A stretch of DNA of 64,000 nucleotides. Origin: Pedobacter sp. KBW06. GTDB lineage: Bacteria > Bacteroidota > Bacteroidia > Sphingobacteriales > Sphingobacteriaceae. This document shows, piece by piece, positions 28,138 to 38,082 of this stretch; within the stretch, counting starts at the first letter, position 1, and every line of letters begins with the position of its first letter. The stretch is taken from NCBI RefSeq assembly GCF_003852525.1, contig NZ_QAJL01000001.1, positions 1,079,133 to 1,143,132 on the forward strand, read 5' to 3'. The notes under the pieces were generated by a model, which saw only the letters and a program-made list of their open reading frames with translations, was not told where the DNA came from and searched no databases. Made by a program: the position numbers and the translations under genes.

Positions 28138-29712
28138 TTATTTGATGATCTCCTTCACGGGAATGCGGACAAAATAAAGGTCCCGGATTCCTTCGTATAA
28201 AATCCCCAGGGTATGGTCGTCGATCTTTGTCAGCGCCGAATAACCAAAAGAACCTCTTTCATCAACAAGCAGTTGATTTGCATCCATCCAGGTTTCTCCC
28301 AGATCCAGACTTGCTTTTATCGTCAGGTCTTTACGTTCGGAAGATGAATTCGGATTGCTGAAAAAAAGTACTTCTCTCATTACGCCCTTCACTTTGACCT
28401 TTGCTTTGATCAGACTGCCCATACAAACCGGATCTGCAAGGGTATGTCCGGAGGTCGGGTGACTGTTCCAGCTTTGGCCCATATCGGTGGTTGTGGCCAC
28501 ACTTCTGAACTTGCCTCGGTTATCTCTCATATTTAACATGATCGTTCCCGGACGGGTTTCTACCAACTGACTTTCGGTGGTATTCGATTTCGCACCCAGG
28601 CCTGCTTTCCAGGTTTTACCATGGTCATCACTATAGATCAAAGTGGAATGTGGCATTTTCTTTTCATCCCAGTATTGTGCAGGAAAAACGAGCTTTCCAT
28701 CTGCCATGGCAATCCCATTTCCCGGCCCCGGAAAGAACAATCTCCATAAAGGGTTTTTCACCTGAGCAGTGATGCTGTAAGGTTTAGCCCAGGTCAGGCC
28801 ATCATCGCTGCTGCTGGTCACTGCAAATTGCCCGGTCTCGTCTTCTGATAAACCCGGGCCGGAACCGGCAATCGAGCGGTTTCCTTTGCTCCATAATGCA
28901 GCAACCCAGATTTTCTTAGTTACAGGGTCAAATAAAACGGAGGGGTCTCCTACGCCATTGTTTTCGTGGGGAGCACCCATATCCATGATCACTTTCATCG
29001 CTTCCCAGGTTTTCCCTCCATCTTTGCTCCTGCTCATTGCCACATCAATATTTCCCGGCAAGTCAGCGCTGTTTTTATAACGGGCATCATATACGGAGAT
29101 CAGGGTTCCCTGATCTGTGGAAACAATACCTGGGATCCGGTAAGAGTTTACGTCGTCATCATTTGGCTTTCTCAGGGCAATTCCGATTCTGCTGTCGCGA
29201 AAATGCGGATTGCTGATCTGATGGGATTTATTTGCATCATCAAGGATGCTCAACAGCTTAATGGCCACCTGATGATCCAGATCAGCCGTTTCTTTTATAC
29301 CTGCACTGATCCATAACAGGTGTTTACCTGGTTTCAGTTTCAAGGGCAATTCCATTTGGAAATTTTGCGATGACAAGCTGAGCCTGCTCAGTAAATTCCG
29401 GGAATCCAGTTCCTGTTTTTCATTGCTGCCATATATTTCCAGGCGCTGAACGTCTTGTAATGTTTCTTTACTGATCGCAGCACGGATCGATTTAAATGAG
29501 GTTTCTCCGGCAGCTTCGGGAATATCCAGAGTGATGCTGAGCAAAGGATTTATGGCATTCCTTGTCAGAATTGGATGAACCGGAGTACGCGTGGTAATTT
29601 TGATCCGGCCGGCAAGTTGCTGCTCCGTAATTAATTTTTGGCTGCAGCTGCTCAGTCCGACCGTAATCGAGAGCATGGAAAAAAGGAAATATTTATATTG
29701 TTGTGAAATCAT
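28138..29712 (-). CDS. nanH: GH33 exo-alpha-sialidase (neuraminidase) lipoprotein
   Basis: A 524-residue sialidase. ATG 29712 gives a lipoprotein signal with lipobox GLSSC (Cys 23); a TTG three codons upstream is less likely. An N-terminal beta-sandwich domain is followed by the propeller: arginine motif YRIPG (191-195), VYDAR, and five Asp boxes (SKDGGKTW, SSDDGLTW, SDDHGKTW, TDMGQSW, LDLGETW). The C-terminal YSALTKID...LGILYEG block is where the family's catalytic Tyr region lies. It hydrolyses terminal sialic acid from glycans, probably at the cell surface. Lies between the transporter (24 bp) and the O-acetylesterase (28 bp). Confidence 0.95.
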   Translation of the reverse strand: MISQQYKYFLFSMLSITVGLSSCSQKLITEQQLAGRIKITTRTPVHPILTRNAINPLLSITLDIPEAAGETSFKSIRAAISKETLQDVQRLEIYGSNEKQELDSRNLLSRLSLSSQNFQMELPLKLKPGKHLLWISAGIKETADLDHQVAIKLLSILDDANKSHQISNPHFRDSRIGIALRKPNDDDVNSYRIPGIVSTDQGTLISVYDARYKNSADLPGNIDVAMSRSKDGGKTWEAMKVIMDMGAPHENNGVGDPSVLFDPVTKKIWVAALWSKGNRSIAGSGPGLSEDETGQFAVTSSSDDGLTWAKPYSITAQVKNPLWRLFFPGPGNGIAMADGKLVFPAQYWDEKKMPHSTLIYSDDHGKTWKAGLGAKSNTTESQLVETRPGTIMLNMRDNRGKFRSVATTTDMGQSWNSHPTSGHTLADPVCMGSLIKAKVKVKGVMREVLFFSNPNSSSERKDLTIKASLDLGETWMDANQLLVDERGSFGYSALTKIDDHTLGILYEGIRDLYFVRIPVKEIIK

Positions 29713-29736
29713 TTCTTTCAATTTTAATTTAAGACA

Positions 29737-31002
29737 CTAATTTTCTGCAAAGTCGTTGACTTTGGGACGAAGGAAATAGAGTTGTACGATCAGGGCAAGA
29801 AGGACGATAACCGCCAGCATGGCAAAGTCTTTCCCCAGGCTACCGGCATCCGATGATTTACCCAGCAGATCGGTAATAAAAGCCCCAAAGAATACGCCCG
29901 TCATGTTCATCAGCCCATAGGCTGTTGCCCTATATTTTGCAGAAACAAACTGACAAAGAATGGGCATATTATTGGCATCAAACATACCGAAGCCCAGGCC
30001 AAAGCAAAGTGCAGCACCAACCACATGAAAAAGGGAATGGCCAAAACCTAAAAACAAGAGCGAGGGGATCGTTAGTCCCAGGCCGATGGCACTGGTATAA
30101 ATTCTTCCCCTAATGTTTTTCTGAACCCATTTGTCGGACAATATTCCACCGAATATCACGCCGATAAATGAAGAGGCGGCGATCGTGATGGTAGACAAAG
30201 GACCAGCGGTAGCCATAGGAATATCCAGGTTTTGCGCAAAAAGCGTGGGCAACCAGTTCTTTGCTGCCCATCCGGGAAGGCTTGGGATGGCAAAATAAAA
30301 CAGGATGATCCAAAAGGAGATGTTGGTAAACAAGATGGCAAAACCTTTAAACAGCGAAGGTTTCATGACCTTCTGCAAGTTCAACTTTATACCATCGTCA
30401 GAGGCATTAGGGACATCCTCCTGATCCGTAGCTTTCTTTTCTCTCAGAAAGAAAACCAGAATCAGGGAATAAACTACTCCAATAATTCCAAACGAGTGGA
30501 AAGTGGCCTGCCATGAGAATCTATCGGCGATAGTCGCCCCAAATCCACCCAGCGCCTGGCCCATATATAAACCCGTCATATGGATTCCAATCGCCAGAGA
30601 CCTGGTTTTCGAAGAATGGAAATCAGCAATCAGCGACAGTCCGGCGGGAATGTACAAAGCTTCGCTTACGCCCATTAAAGCCCTGAGCCAATAGATTTGA
30701 TTGAAGGTGGTTGCATATCCCATCAGATAGGTAACCAAAGACCAGACGAACAGACTTCCTACAATCAGCCATTTCCGGTTAAACCGGTCTGCAATAATTC
30801 CGGAAACCGGGCTCATGAAACCATAAATCCACAGAAAAATTGCCATCAGATAACCAAAATTGGTGGCCGACTGCAATTCTGCGATGTCCATTTGCATGGC
30901 TGGTTTCATCGTAGACAACATTTGTCTATCCATATAATTTAATAAAGCCACTACCCATAGCAATCCGACAACTACCCAGGCATATCTCTTTGAGTTCTTC
31001 AT
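29737..31002 (-). CDS. nanT: MFS transporter, probable sialic acid permease
   Basis: A 421-residue, 12-span inner-membrane transporter of the anion:cation symporter type. Seen are LLNYMDRQMLSTMKP in helix 1, GIIADRFNRKW between helices 2 and 3, GVSEALYIPAGLSLI, a central cytoplasmic loop (REKKATDQEDVPNASDDG) and FGGILSDKWVQ in the second half. Position inside a nan operon makes sialic acid the likely substrate, as for NanT of B. fragilis. It overlaps the preceding mutarotase gene by 4 bp (ATGA). Substrate is inferred from context; sequence alone would only give ACS-type MFS. Confidence 0.88.
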   Translation of the reverse strand: MKNSKRYAWVVVGLLWVVALLNYMDRQMLSTMKPAMQMDIAELQSATNFGYLMAIFLWIYGFMSPVSGIIADRFNRKWLIVGSLFVWSLVTYLMGYATTFNQIYWLRALMGVSEALYIPAGLSLIADFHSSKTRSLAIGIHMTGLYMGQALGGFGATIADRFSWQATFHSFGIIGVVYSLILVFFLREKKATDQEDVPNASDDGIKLNLQKVMKPSLFKGFAILFTNISFWIILFYFAIPSLPGWAAKNWLPTLFAQNLDIPMATAGPLSTITIAASSFIGVIFGGILSDKWVQKNIRGRIYTSAIGLGLTIPSLLFLGFGHSLFHVVGAALCFGLGFGMFDANNMPILCQFVSAKYRATAYGLMNMTGVFFGAFITDLLGKSSDAGSLGKDFAMLAVIVLLALIVQLYFLRPKVNDFAEN

Positions 31003-32165
31003 TTCTTATTTGTTATTTTCCCCGACATGATATTGGGTGTCCGGACTCCTGGTTTAATTTCTCCGCTGGACAGCATCATCTTCCCCTCCCATTTTACAGC
31101 GCTGGCGGTTACCTGCGCAGGAAAAGGTAATTCACCTATTTTTGTCCAGGTATTTGTGCTGATCCGGTATTGCAATATCCCCCGGTAAAAACCCTGATGC
31201 TGCGTACTCAGCTTATTTTTTTCTGTAGTTAAGCTCGCCCGTTCTGTGGCATCCTCACATTTTGAAATCTTAGAAAGATAGGTTTCAATCTGATGAAAGA
31301 CCTTTCCATTATCGCCACCAAGAAGAAGGATCTGGTCCTGACCGGCCATGATCCCCGCTCCGGCAGAGAAATTAAGCGATTTTTCACCCTCTGAAATGTC
31401 CGCAAGCCGGGTCCAGCTTTGTTTAAGGGTATCATAGACAAAGGTACTGGAGTTTAAGCCACTGATTCCCGAAGGATTTTTTGTTCTTCCACCGATCACA
31501 TAAATCATTGTTTTTCCATCTGTAACCACCACTGCATTGGCCAGCGAAACCGGAAGGTTGGGATGTGCTTTCCATTGTGCAGCCGGTGCTTCCAGATCCA
31601 GGCTAAAAATTGCATCTGAGGAATGGGTAAGCCCATCTCCGCCAACGGCATAAACAACCTTTCCAATGGCAGTCAGGGCCAGATTGGTCAGTGCTAAAGG
31701 CAGGTTTGGTAAAGGTTTTACTTCGATCTTATCAGCTGAGGAATTCCAGTTGAGCAGGAAAGCCTTATCGGACAGTCCCTGTTCATTTTCTCCTCCTGCA
31801 TAAACCAGTCCCGCTTTCGTCGAGGTATTTCCGCAATACGCAATCGCCTCCGGCAACTGTCCGGCCGGCTTTTTCCATGTGAAACTAAGGCCTGATTTTT
31901 CCAGGATATGGATTTCTTTTGAATACTGTTTCCTGCCACCTTCCCAGGGCATTTTATCCGGAAAGTTAGCACCACCGGCAATGATCAGCTGATCGGCCAA
32001 TACGGCATTGATCGCTCCTGCAAAACCAATAGAGGTGCTTCCATCCTCATTTTGCAGTTTGGCTGCAACAGACCATTCGATTTGTTGCAAGGGAGTTTTC
32101 TGAGCGAAAACAGCTGTTGTCGTCAACATAAGGGAGATCGATAGGTAAGATAAGTAATTACGCAT
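30999..32165 (-). CDS. nanM: Cyclically permuted kelch mutarotase (NanM-like N-acetylneuraminate epimerase)
   Basis: ATG at 32165 gives a 388-residue exported protein with signal MRNYLSYLSISLMLTTTAVFAQ; the frame continues upstream to 32189 without a signal. Kelch repeats are clear (GGANFPDKMPWEGGRK, AIAYCGNTSTKAGLVYAGGENEQGL, VVYAVGGDGLTHSS, MIYVIGGRTKN, ILLLGGDNGKVF). This matches the permuted mutarotase group related to E. coli NanM, which speeds alpha/beta anomer exchange of released sialic acid in the periplasm. It overlaps the nanA stop by 8 bp and the nanT start by 4 bp, so translational coupling is likely. Confidence 0.9.
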   Translation of the reverse strand: MRNYLSYLSISLMLTTTAVFAQKTPLQQIEWSVAAKLQNEDGSTSIGFAGAINAVLADQLIIAGGANFPDKMPWEGGRKQYSKEIHILEKSGLSFTWKKPAGQLPEAIAYCGNTSTKAGLVYAGGENEQGLSDKAFLLNWNSSADKIEVKPLPNLPLALTNLALTAIGKVVYAVGGDGLTHSSDAIFSLDLEAPAAQWKAHPNLPVSLANAVVVTDGKTMIYVIGGRTKNPSGISGLNSSTFVYDTLKQSWTRLADISEGEKSLNFSAGAGIMAGQDQILLLGGDNGKVFHQIETYLSKISKCEDATERASLTTEKNKLSTQHQGFYRGILQYRISTNTWTKIGELPFPAQVTASAVKWEGKMMLSSGEIKPGVRTPNIMSGKITNKK

Positions 32166-33081
32166 TTGATTTGAAAGTATCGAAGCCAAGTGCTTCTACC
32201 TCATTTTTGAAACCCATGAACTGTTCTTCAGTCATATTTTTTACCGGCAGCCTGAAGCCGCCACAATCCAGCCCTACGACTTTCATATAGGCCTTACCGG
32301 TAGCAATTCCTCCATATTTACCTAATAATCTGATCATATCAATTGATTTTTGCTGGAGCAGTTGTGCTCGTTTAAGGTCGTTATTTTCAAAGGCGGCGAT
32401 CATATCGTAATACAATGGCGCGGCATAATTGAAGGTACTTCCTACTGCGGCTTTAGTACCTAAGACCAATGCCGACAGCATATTTTCATCACGCCCCCAA
32501 AGCATGTCGTATTTACCATCGTTGAAATGTATACAAGATAAGAAATCCATAAAATCTTCGTGGGTATATTTTACCCCTGCAAAATTAGGGACCCTTCTAT
32601 CCACTGCCTGAAGCAGATCGTACATGGCAAAGCCCACGCCTGTCAGCACAGGAATATGGTAATAATAAAAAGGCATTTGTGGCACTACCGCAGCGATCTC
32701 TGCGCAAATATCTGCCAGGACCTGCACGTTTGCCGGTTTAAAATAAAACGGAGCCGTAAAAGAAATGGCGTATAAACCGATTTGCTCGGCATATAACGCC
32801 AGATCCTTACAGTCAGCAACGCTGGTTCCCCCCAGAAACATCATTACCTTAAAGTCTGTATCTTGTGTCGTACAATCGGCCCATGCCTTTGCCACCTGTT
32901 TCTTTTCAGTCATACTGAGCGAAACCCCTTCTCCTGTGGAACCATAGATGAAAGCTCCGGTTACCTGATTTGATTTTAAAAACTGATAATATTTGGGAAT
33001 CAGGTCCAGGTTAACTGCGCCATTTTCGTGCATTGGGGTAAAAGGGGCGGCAATCAGGCCTTGTAGATGTTGAATTGTCAT
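32158..33081 (-). CDS. nanA: N-acetylneuraminate lyase (DHDPS/NAL family)
   Basis: A 307-residue cytoplasmic class I aldolase. The family motif GSTGEG is at residues 47-52, the Tyr-containing YYYHIP at 139-144 (usually Y-N-x-P; here His replaces Asn), and the Schiff-base lysine in FAGVKYTHED is Lys 171. It splits N-acetylneuraminate to ManNAc and pyruvate. It is the first enzyme gene after SusD, separated by a 94-bp gap holding a hairpin. DHDPS-family members are easily confused, but the neighbours (sialidase, NanM, AGE, SIAE) settle the assignment. Confidence 0.93.
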   Translation of the reverse strand: MTIQHLQGLIAAPFTPMHENGAVNLDLIPKYYQFLKSNQVTGAFIYGSTGEGVSLSMTEKKQVAKAWADCTTQDTDFKVMMFLGGTSVADCKDLALYAEQIGLYAISFTAPFYFKPANVQVLADICAEIAAVVPQMPFYYYHIPVLTGVGFAMYDLLQAVDRRVPNFAGVKYTHEDFMDFLSCIHFNDGKYDMLWGRDENMLSALVLGTKAAVGSTFNYAAPLYYDMIAAFENNDLKRAQLLQQKSIDMIRLLGKYGGIATGKAYMKVVGLDCGGFRLPVKNMTEEQFMGFKNEVEALGFDTFKSNA

Positions 33082-33118
33082 TCTATATAATTTTAGCGTT
33101 CAAAATGTATTTTCTTTC

Positions 33119-33152
33119 AGGAATGGCCTGAACTTAGCGTTCCGCCATTCCT
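33119..33152 (-). promoter_or_regulatory. Intra-operon hairpin between susD and nanA
   Basis: AGGAATGGC (33119-33127) pairs with GCCATTCCT (33144-33152), and an inner GAAC/GTTC (30-33 and 39-42 of the 33100s) extends the stem after a small bulge. It lies in the 94-bp SusD-NanA gap, the longest gap in the operon. On the minus strand no T-run follows. I read it as an RNA processing, stabilising or attenuating element separating SusCD from the enzyme genes. Confidence 0.5.
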
Positions 33153-33175
33153 AAGGTATGGCTGCAATAAAAAGA

Positions 33176-34747
33176 TTAAAACTGCGGATAACCCTCCGTC
33201 TGAGTCAAGGCCCTGTTATTGGTTAATGAGGCCCTGTCTACCGGCCAAAGTAATTTATAGGCCTGTGCGGACGACAGTGCGGTATTGGCAAAAACAAAGC
33301 TATCGCCCATGCGTCTGAGGTCATACCAGCGCTTTCCTTCTCCAATAAATTCGAAAAAGCGTTCTTTCAAAATGGCTTGTTTGACATCGGCATCGCCTGG
33401 CATATTGGGGAAGCCCTGAACAGCGGCGCTGTAATTCGCGCCATAAGCTCTGGCCCTGATTTCGTTTATTTCTGAAGCCGGGCTCTCTCCCAATACCTCT
33501 TTCGCTTCTGCCAGCAATAAGAGCAGATCTGCATACCGGTAGATTGGAAAATCATCCGTATACTTTCTGTTTCCTGCATCCTGCTGTCCCTGATATTTTC
33601 TTAGGAAACATCCTGCAATCTTATACGTTCCCGCCGCAGGCAAGGTATAAGCCGCCTGAATAGAAACATCCCTTCTTGTATCCTTTTCATTGAATTTACG
33701 GTAAGTAGCGATTTTTACCGGAGCACGTAACAGTCCTCCATAGTTTTCGGCCGTTACCGTGAATTTCCTGTTCGCTAAAGAGTCATAAAAATTGGCGATC
33801 AGTCCGCCCTGAGGAGTGAATGCAGCGGGGATGAAAGTCATTTCTGCTTCGTTCAAGGCATTACGGCTGGCCAGAATAATTTCCTTATTTCCTTTATTTG
33901 TTCCGGAAAAAACTTCTGCATAAGGTTTGTTCAAAGGATTGGCAGAGGTGGTCAATAATCCCAAACCCGCTACTTTCGACTGGATGTCCGTCAACGCTGT
34001 TTTTGCAATCAGCGCATCGGCAGCTCCACCAGCTCTATGCGCAGTCCATAAATAAACATCAGCTTTTAACATCAGTGTGGCTGCTTTAGACCAGTATCCT
34101 TTATTTCTCTTAATGGTATAATCTGTTCCGAAATTATCCTCAGAGCGGGTTATGTCCTCCTTAATGAGTTTCATGACCTCTGTTTCAGGCGATGCTGCTT
34201 TGGCAAGGTTAAACAAATCCAGAGAACCCGCATCCACGAACTCGGTTTGAATCACTGTTTTACCCCAACTGCGGTACAGCTGATAGTAGTATTGTGCACG
34301 CATGCCATAAGCAATGCCCAGGTAATATTTCTTATTTGTTTCAGTAACGACACTACCGGTATTGAGTTTATTGATAAAGAGGTTCAACTGGTTAATGTTC
34401 GTATAAAAACCGCCGAAATTACTCACCCCGGGAATATCCAGGTTCAGATCATGGAGCCACATGCGCTCCAGTCCCTGGGAAGCTTCCCCGGTAAAAGAAC
34501 CCGTAGTTCCCGGATCATTTCCATAGATATCCGACCTGAGTTCTCCCAGGAACATAAAGCTGGAATTGTGGCCGCGGAATTTACTATGCATCCCCGAAAG
34601 AAATGCATCGTACTGATCGGCTGTTTTCCAGAAGTTCTCATCACTCAGGTTACTCACCGGTGCTAAGGCCAGGTCTTTTTTACAGGCACCTAAGGTGACC
34701 ATCAGCAGGCCTGCAGCTGCTATTAAATTTCTATAATACTTTTTCAT
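33176..34747 (-). CDS. RagB/SusD family lipoprotein of the sialoglycan locus (NanU-like)
   Basis: A 523-residue SusD with lipobox LGAC then KKDLALAP. SusD elements are SDENFWKTADQYDAFLSGM, YYLGIAYGMRAQYYYQLYRSWGKTVIQTE, IYRYADLLLLLAEAKEVLG and AILKERFFEFIGEGKRWYDLRRMG. It is 12 bp after SusC. By position it is the equivalent of NanU, the sialic-acid-binding SusD of Bacteroides and Tannerella; orthology itself cannot be proven here. It should bind sialic acid or sialylated sugar at the cell surface and close over the SusC channel. Confidence 0.93.
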   Translation of the reverse strand: MKKYYRNLIAAAGLLMVTLGACKKDLALAPVSNLSDENFWKTADQYDAFLSGMHSKFRGHNSSFMFLGELRSDIYGNDPGTTGSFTGEASQGLERMWLHDLNLDIPGVSNFGGFYTNINQLNLFINKLNTGSVVTETNKKYYLGIAYGMRAQYYYQLYRSWGKTVIQTEFVDAGSLDLFNLAKAASPETEVMKLIKEDITRSEDNFGTDYTIKRNKGYWSKAATLMLKADVYLWTAHRAGGAADALIAKTALTDIQSKVAGLGLLTTSANPLNKPYAEVFSGTNKGNKEIILASRNALNEAEMTFIPAAFTPQGGLIANFYDSLANRKFTVTAENYGGLLRAPVKIATYRKFNEKDTRRDVSIQAAYTLPAAGTYKIAGCFLRKYQGQQDAGNRKYTDDFPIYRYADLLLLLAEAKEVLGESPASEINEIRARAYGANYSAAVQGFPNMPGDADVKQAILKERFFEFIGEGKRWYDLRRMGDSFVFANTALSSAQAYKLLWPVDRASLTNNRALTQTEGYPQF

Positions 34748-34759
34748 GAGCTGTAATGA

Positions 34760-37700
34760 TTAAAAAGAGACTTCCAGTCCGAATACAAATGATCTTGCTG
34801 TTGGGTAAGTTCCGGTATAAATACCAGTCATATTGTTGTTGGCATCTATCGGTGCTTCCGGTGTCGGTCCGCTAAACTTTGTTATATAGAACAAGTTGGT
34901 TCCCGTCGCATAGATTCTGGAATTGGCCAGAATTTTTGTCTTTTCCATCCATGCTTTAGGCAAGGTATACGATAGCGTCACTTCCCTTAGCGCCAGGTAA
35001 TCTCCTTTTTCATAGAACCTGGAATTGTTGCCGTTTAAGACTGAACCTGCATTATTTGCTCTTGTATAATTTTGTTTTGAGCCGACTACCTGATCTGCGA
35101 AATACACTTTAGGGATATCTGTATCAGTATTCGTTGGTGTCCATGATTGTTTCATCAGGTCGATGTAATTGAATGTCCCCTGATAGTTCCCCATCGTTCT
35201 TGCAACCAGGTCATTGTAAATCGTATGTCCTAAGGCGAACTCAAATCTGGTATATAAAGAGATTCCTTTATAGCCTGCATTGATGTTAAAGCCACCCGTC
35301 CATTTCGGCATGATATTTCCCAGATATACCTGATCACGGGAGTCAATGATGTTATCCCCATTTACATCTTCCCAGTTTACATCTCCAGGCGTAATCTTCC
35401 CCCCTGTTCCTGCCGGAAGGTTTGGACCGGTAATGTTGGCAATGGCGTCCGTTCTGTTTCCTGCTATCCTGGCAACTTCCGCTGCATCCTTAAATATAGA
35501 GAGCTGTCTGAAGCCATAAATGTCGCCTATGGCATGTCCTTCCTGAATTCCACCCACCCAGATCAGCTGACCGGATTTCTGATCAAAAACCTGTAAACCA
35601 CCTTGTCTGTTGTTTTCATTTCCATTAAAAGGGAGTTGCAATACTTTGTTCTTTACGAAACTGGCATTTGCGCCCAGGCTCAGGTTAAACCCACTTTCTG
35701 TACTCAGCACCCTTGCATTTACGGCAAATTCATAACCTTTATTCTGAAGTGTTCCTGAATTTGTTTTTAGTGGCGGATAGCCGATATAGCTTGGCAAAAG
35801 AAGGTCCGTGAGCAGGTCAGAAGTCCTTCGGTCATAATAGTCGAACAATAAGGTAACCCTGTCGTTCAGCAAACCGATGTCGATTCCTGCTCCGGTAGTT
35901 TTGCTTTTTTCCCACCTCAGATCCTGATTGGGCAGTTTATCATGGAAAAATCCACCAACCCCATCGTAATTTGCAGGGGAAGTATAGACGCCCTGAACTT
36001 CATAGCGGCCAAGGCCGGCAATGTTACCGTTTACACCATAGCTCAGGCGGGGCTTTAGGGTAGACACATATTTATTCAGGCCTGATTTACTAAAGAATTC
36101 TTCTTTATGTACATTCCACCCCGCAGAAATTCCGGGAAAATAACCCCATCTGTTTTGTTCCGGCAAACTCGATACCCCATCCGCTCTGAACACTGCTGTA
36201 AACAGGTATTTTTGATCGTAATCATACACAAACCTGCTGAATACCGAATTGATCTGGTATTGAGATTTTTCACTATAATTCACTTTTTCCCCGTTCAATG
36301 TAGCAGGGAATACCGTAGAAGCATTGATGGTAGGAATCTCATCTGTAGGTGCATTTTGACCATACAACTGTGAATTTGTGGTCTTCACTAAAAATGTTTC
36401 CAGTCCTCCCATGACATTAAAACTGTGCTTGCTGACTGTTTTATTGTAATTTAAGATTCCGTTAAATTGTGTCTGAAAATCTCTTTTTAAGGTAGTCTTA
36501 GCATCTCTGCTGCTGCTGGCAATTGACTGGGGATTAGCAAAGATATTGGTGTAAAGCTGGGTTGATTTCTGAAAAGATTCATCCCTGCGGTCCAGTAAAT
36601 AGGCATTTCCTGTTCCTTTAAAATATAAGCCAGGTAAAAGGTCCCATTTTACAGAAGCATTTGCCACCACTTTATTCACTTCATTGCTGCGTTTTAAGCG
36701 GCCCAGCCAATACAAAGGATTTCCATCACTCACGCCGTTTCCCGGATTGGGTTGGGTCCTGGCTTCATCTATCCATGGATTAAAAGTAGGCCATATGGCC
36801 ATGCTCCGGTACAGGGAATTCACTTCACCACCCACGGTTCCAATTTGTGAAGAGGTAGAAAGCGTTACGCCTCCGGCAACTTCAACCGTTGGTTTCACTT
36901 TATAGGATCCGTTTATATCACCCGTATAACGTTTATATTTAGAGCCGACAATCACGCCATCTTCGTTGTAGGCATCAAAAGCGGCGAAAAACTTGCCTTT
37001 ATCGTTCCCACCCATGGCATTGATGTAATGGTCTTTGGTATAGGTATTTTGGAATACCAGGTTTTCAATTTCCCCGCCATGATCTTTATACATGATCTGA
37101 CCACCATAAGGATCATCCATAACATCCCATCCGGAAGGGAGTTGTGTTGTTCCCGGAACATAAGTACGGATGTCGAAACTCGCCAGGTTGGCCACATCAG
37201 TGAGCAGGCCCAGGCCTCTTGAACTGTTGACCTGAGCCAGGGTTCTGTTGGCATTCAGATAACCCTGACGGGTATAATAGATATAATCTTTTGCCCCTAA
37301 ATATTGGTAACCTTCCCGGTTTTGGTTGTATCCGCCTGTAAATTTATAAGAGAGCTGCGCGGCACCTGTTTTACCGGTTTTGGTGGTGATTAAAATCACC
37401 CCATTATTGGCCCTCGCTCCATAAATTGCAGTAGCAGAAGCATCTTTCAGGACTTCCATAGAAGCAATGTTTTCAGAAGAAATGTCATTGTAATCCCTGA
37501 TCACTCCATCTACGATCACCAAAGGTGAACCCGGACTATTGATGGAGGCCCCACCCCTGAGGAACACAACTGGCCCGGCACCGGGCTGTCCTGTTTTGTT
37601 AATGACCTGCAGACCGGATATGGTTCCCTGCAAAGCACTCCCGACATTTGAGCGTGGCGCGTTGGCCAGTACCTCTTTATCCAGCTTTGCAATAGAACTC

Positions 37701-38062
37701 GTTACACTGCGCCTGTTTTGCGTACCGTATCCCACCACCACCACCTCATCCAGATTTGCGGATGCAGGTTTCAATACTACTTTTAAATTGTTTACGCTCC
37801 CGACCTTAACTTCCTGAGTCAGGTAACCGATATAAGTAAAGACCAATACATCGTTTAAGGAAGCTTCTATGCTAAAGTTTCCACGGAGGTCCGTTTGTGT
37901 ACCTGACTTTGTTCCTTTCAGGGAAACACTTACACTGGGAATGGACTGCCCATCATCCTCTCCGGTAACCGTTCCGGTTACCTTTTTGCTCTGTGCGAAT
38001 ACGGCCGTCGAAAACAGCAGGCCGCAGATCAGAACAATTGGTTTTAAGTAAAACTGGTTCAT
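34760..38062 (-). CDS. SusC/RagA TonB-dependent transporter of the sialoglycan locus (NanO-like)
   Basis: An 1100-residue outer-membrane transporter: signal peptide to FAQ (24), carboxypeptidase regulatory-like domain about 27-105, TonB-box region LDEVVVVGYGTQ, plug with ALQGTISGLQVINKTGQPGAG and PLVIVDGVIRDYNDISSENIASMEVLKDASATAIYGARANNGVILITTKTG (blocks cited from 37360-37560), then the barrel ending SFVFGLEVSF. Unlike the other two complete SusC proteins in this window it has no STN domain, so FecR-type signalling is not expected. First gene of the operon. Likely imports sialic acid or small sialosides (NanO role). Confidence 0.94.
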   Translation of the reverse strand: MNQFYLKPIVLICGLLFSTAVFAQSKKVTGTVTGEDDGQSIPSVSVSLKGTKSGTQTDLRGNFSIEASLNDVLVFTYIGYLTQEVKVGSVNNLKVVLKPASANLDEVVVVGYGTQNRRSVTSSIAKLDKEVLANAPRSNVGSALQGTISGLQVINKTGQPGAGPVVFLRGGASINSPGSPLVIVDGVIRDYNDISSENIASMEVLKDASATAIYGARANNGVILITTKTGKTGAAQLSYKFTGGYNQNREGYQYLGAKDYIYYTRQGYLNANRTLAQVNSSRGLGLLTDVANLASFDIRTYVPGTTQLPSGWDVMDDPYGGQIMYKDHGGEIENLVFQNTYTKDHYINAMGGNDKGKFFAAFDAYNEDGVIVGSKYKRYTGDINGSYKVKPTVEVAGGVTLSTSSQIGTVGGEVNSLYRSMAIWPTFNPWIDEARTQPNPGNGVSDGNPLYWLGRLKRSNEVNKVVANASVKWDLLPGLYFKGTGNAYLLDRRDESFQKSTQLYTNIFANPQSIASSSRDAKTTLKRDFQTQFNGILNYNKTVSKHSFNVMGGLETFLVKTTNSQLYGQNAPTDEIPTINASTVFPATLNGEKVNYSEKSQYQINSVFSRFVYDYDQKYLFTAVFRADGVSSLPEQNRWGYFPGISAGWNVHKEEFFSKSGLNKYVSTLKPRLSYGVNGNIAGLGRYEVQGVYTSPANYDGVGGFFHDKLPNQDLRWEKSKTTGAGIDIGLLNDRVTLLFDYYDRRTSDLLTDLLLPSYIGYPPLKTNSGTLQNKGYEFAVNARVLSTESGFNLSLGANASFVKNKVLQLPFNGNENNRQGGLQVFDQKSGQLIWVGGIQEGHAIGDIYGFRQLSIFKDAAEVARIAGNRTDAIANITGPNLPAGTGGKITPGDVNWEDVNGDNIIDSRDQVYLGNIMPKWTGGFNINAGYKGISLYTRFEFALGHTIYNDLVARTMGNYQGTFNYIDLMKQSWTPTNTDTDIPKVYFADQVVGSKQNYTRANNAGSVLNGNNSRFYEKGDYLALREVTLSYTLPKAWMEKTKILANSRIYATGTNLFYITKFSGPTPEAPIDANNNMTGIYTGTYPTARSFVFGLEVSF

Positions 38063-38082
38063 ACTATTGGTTTATGGTTAGC

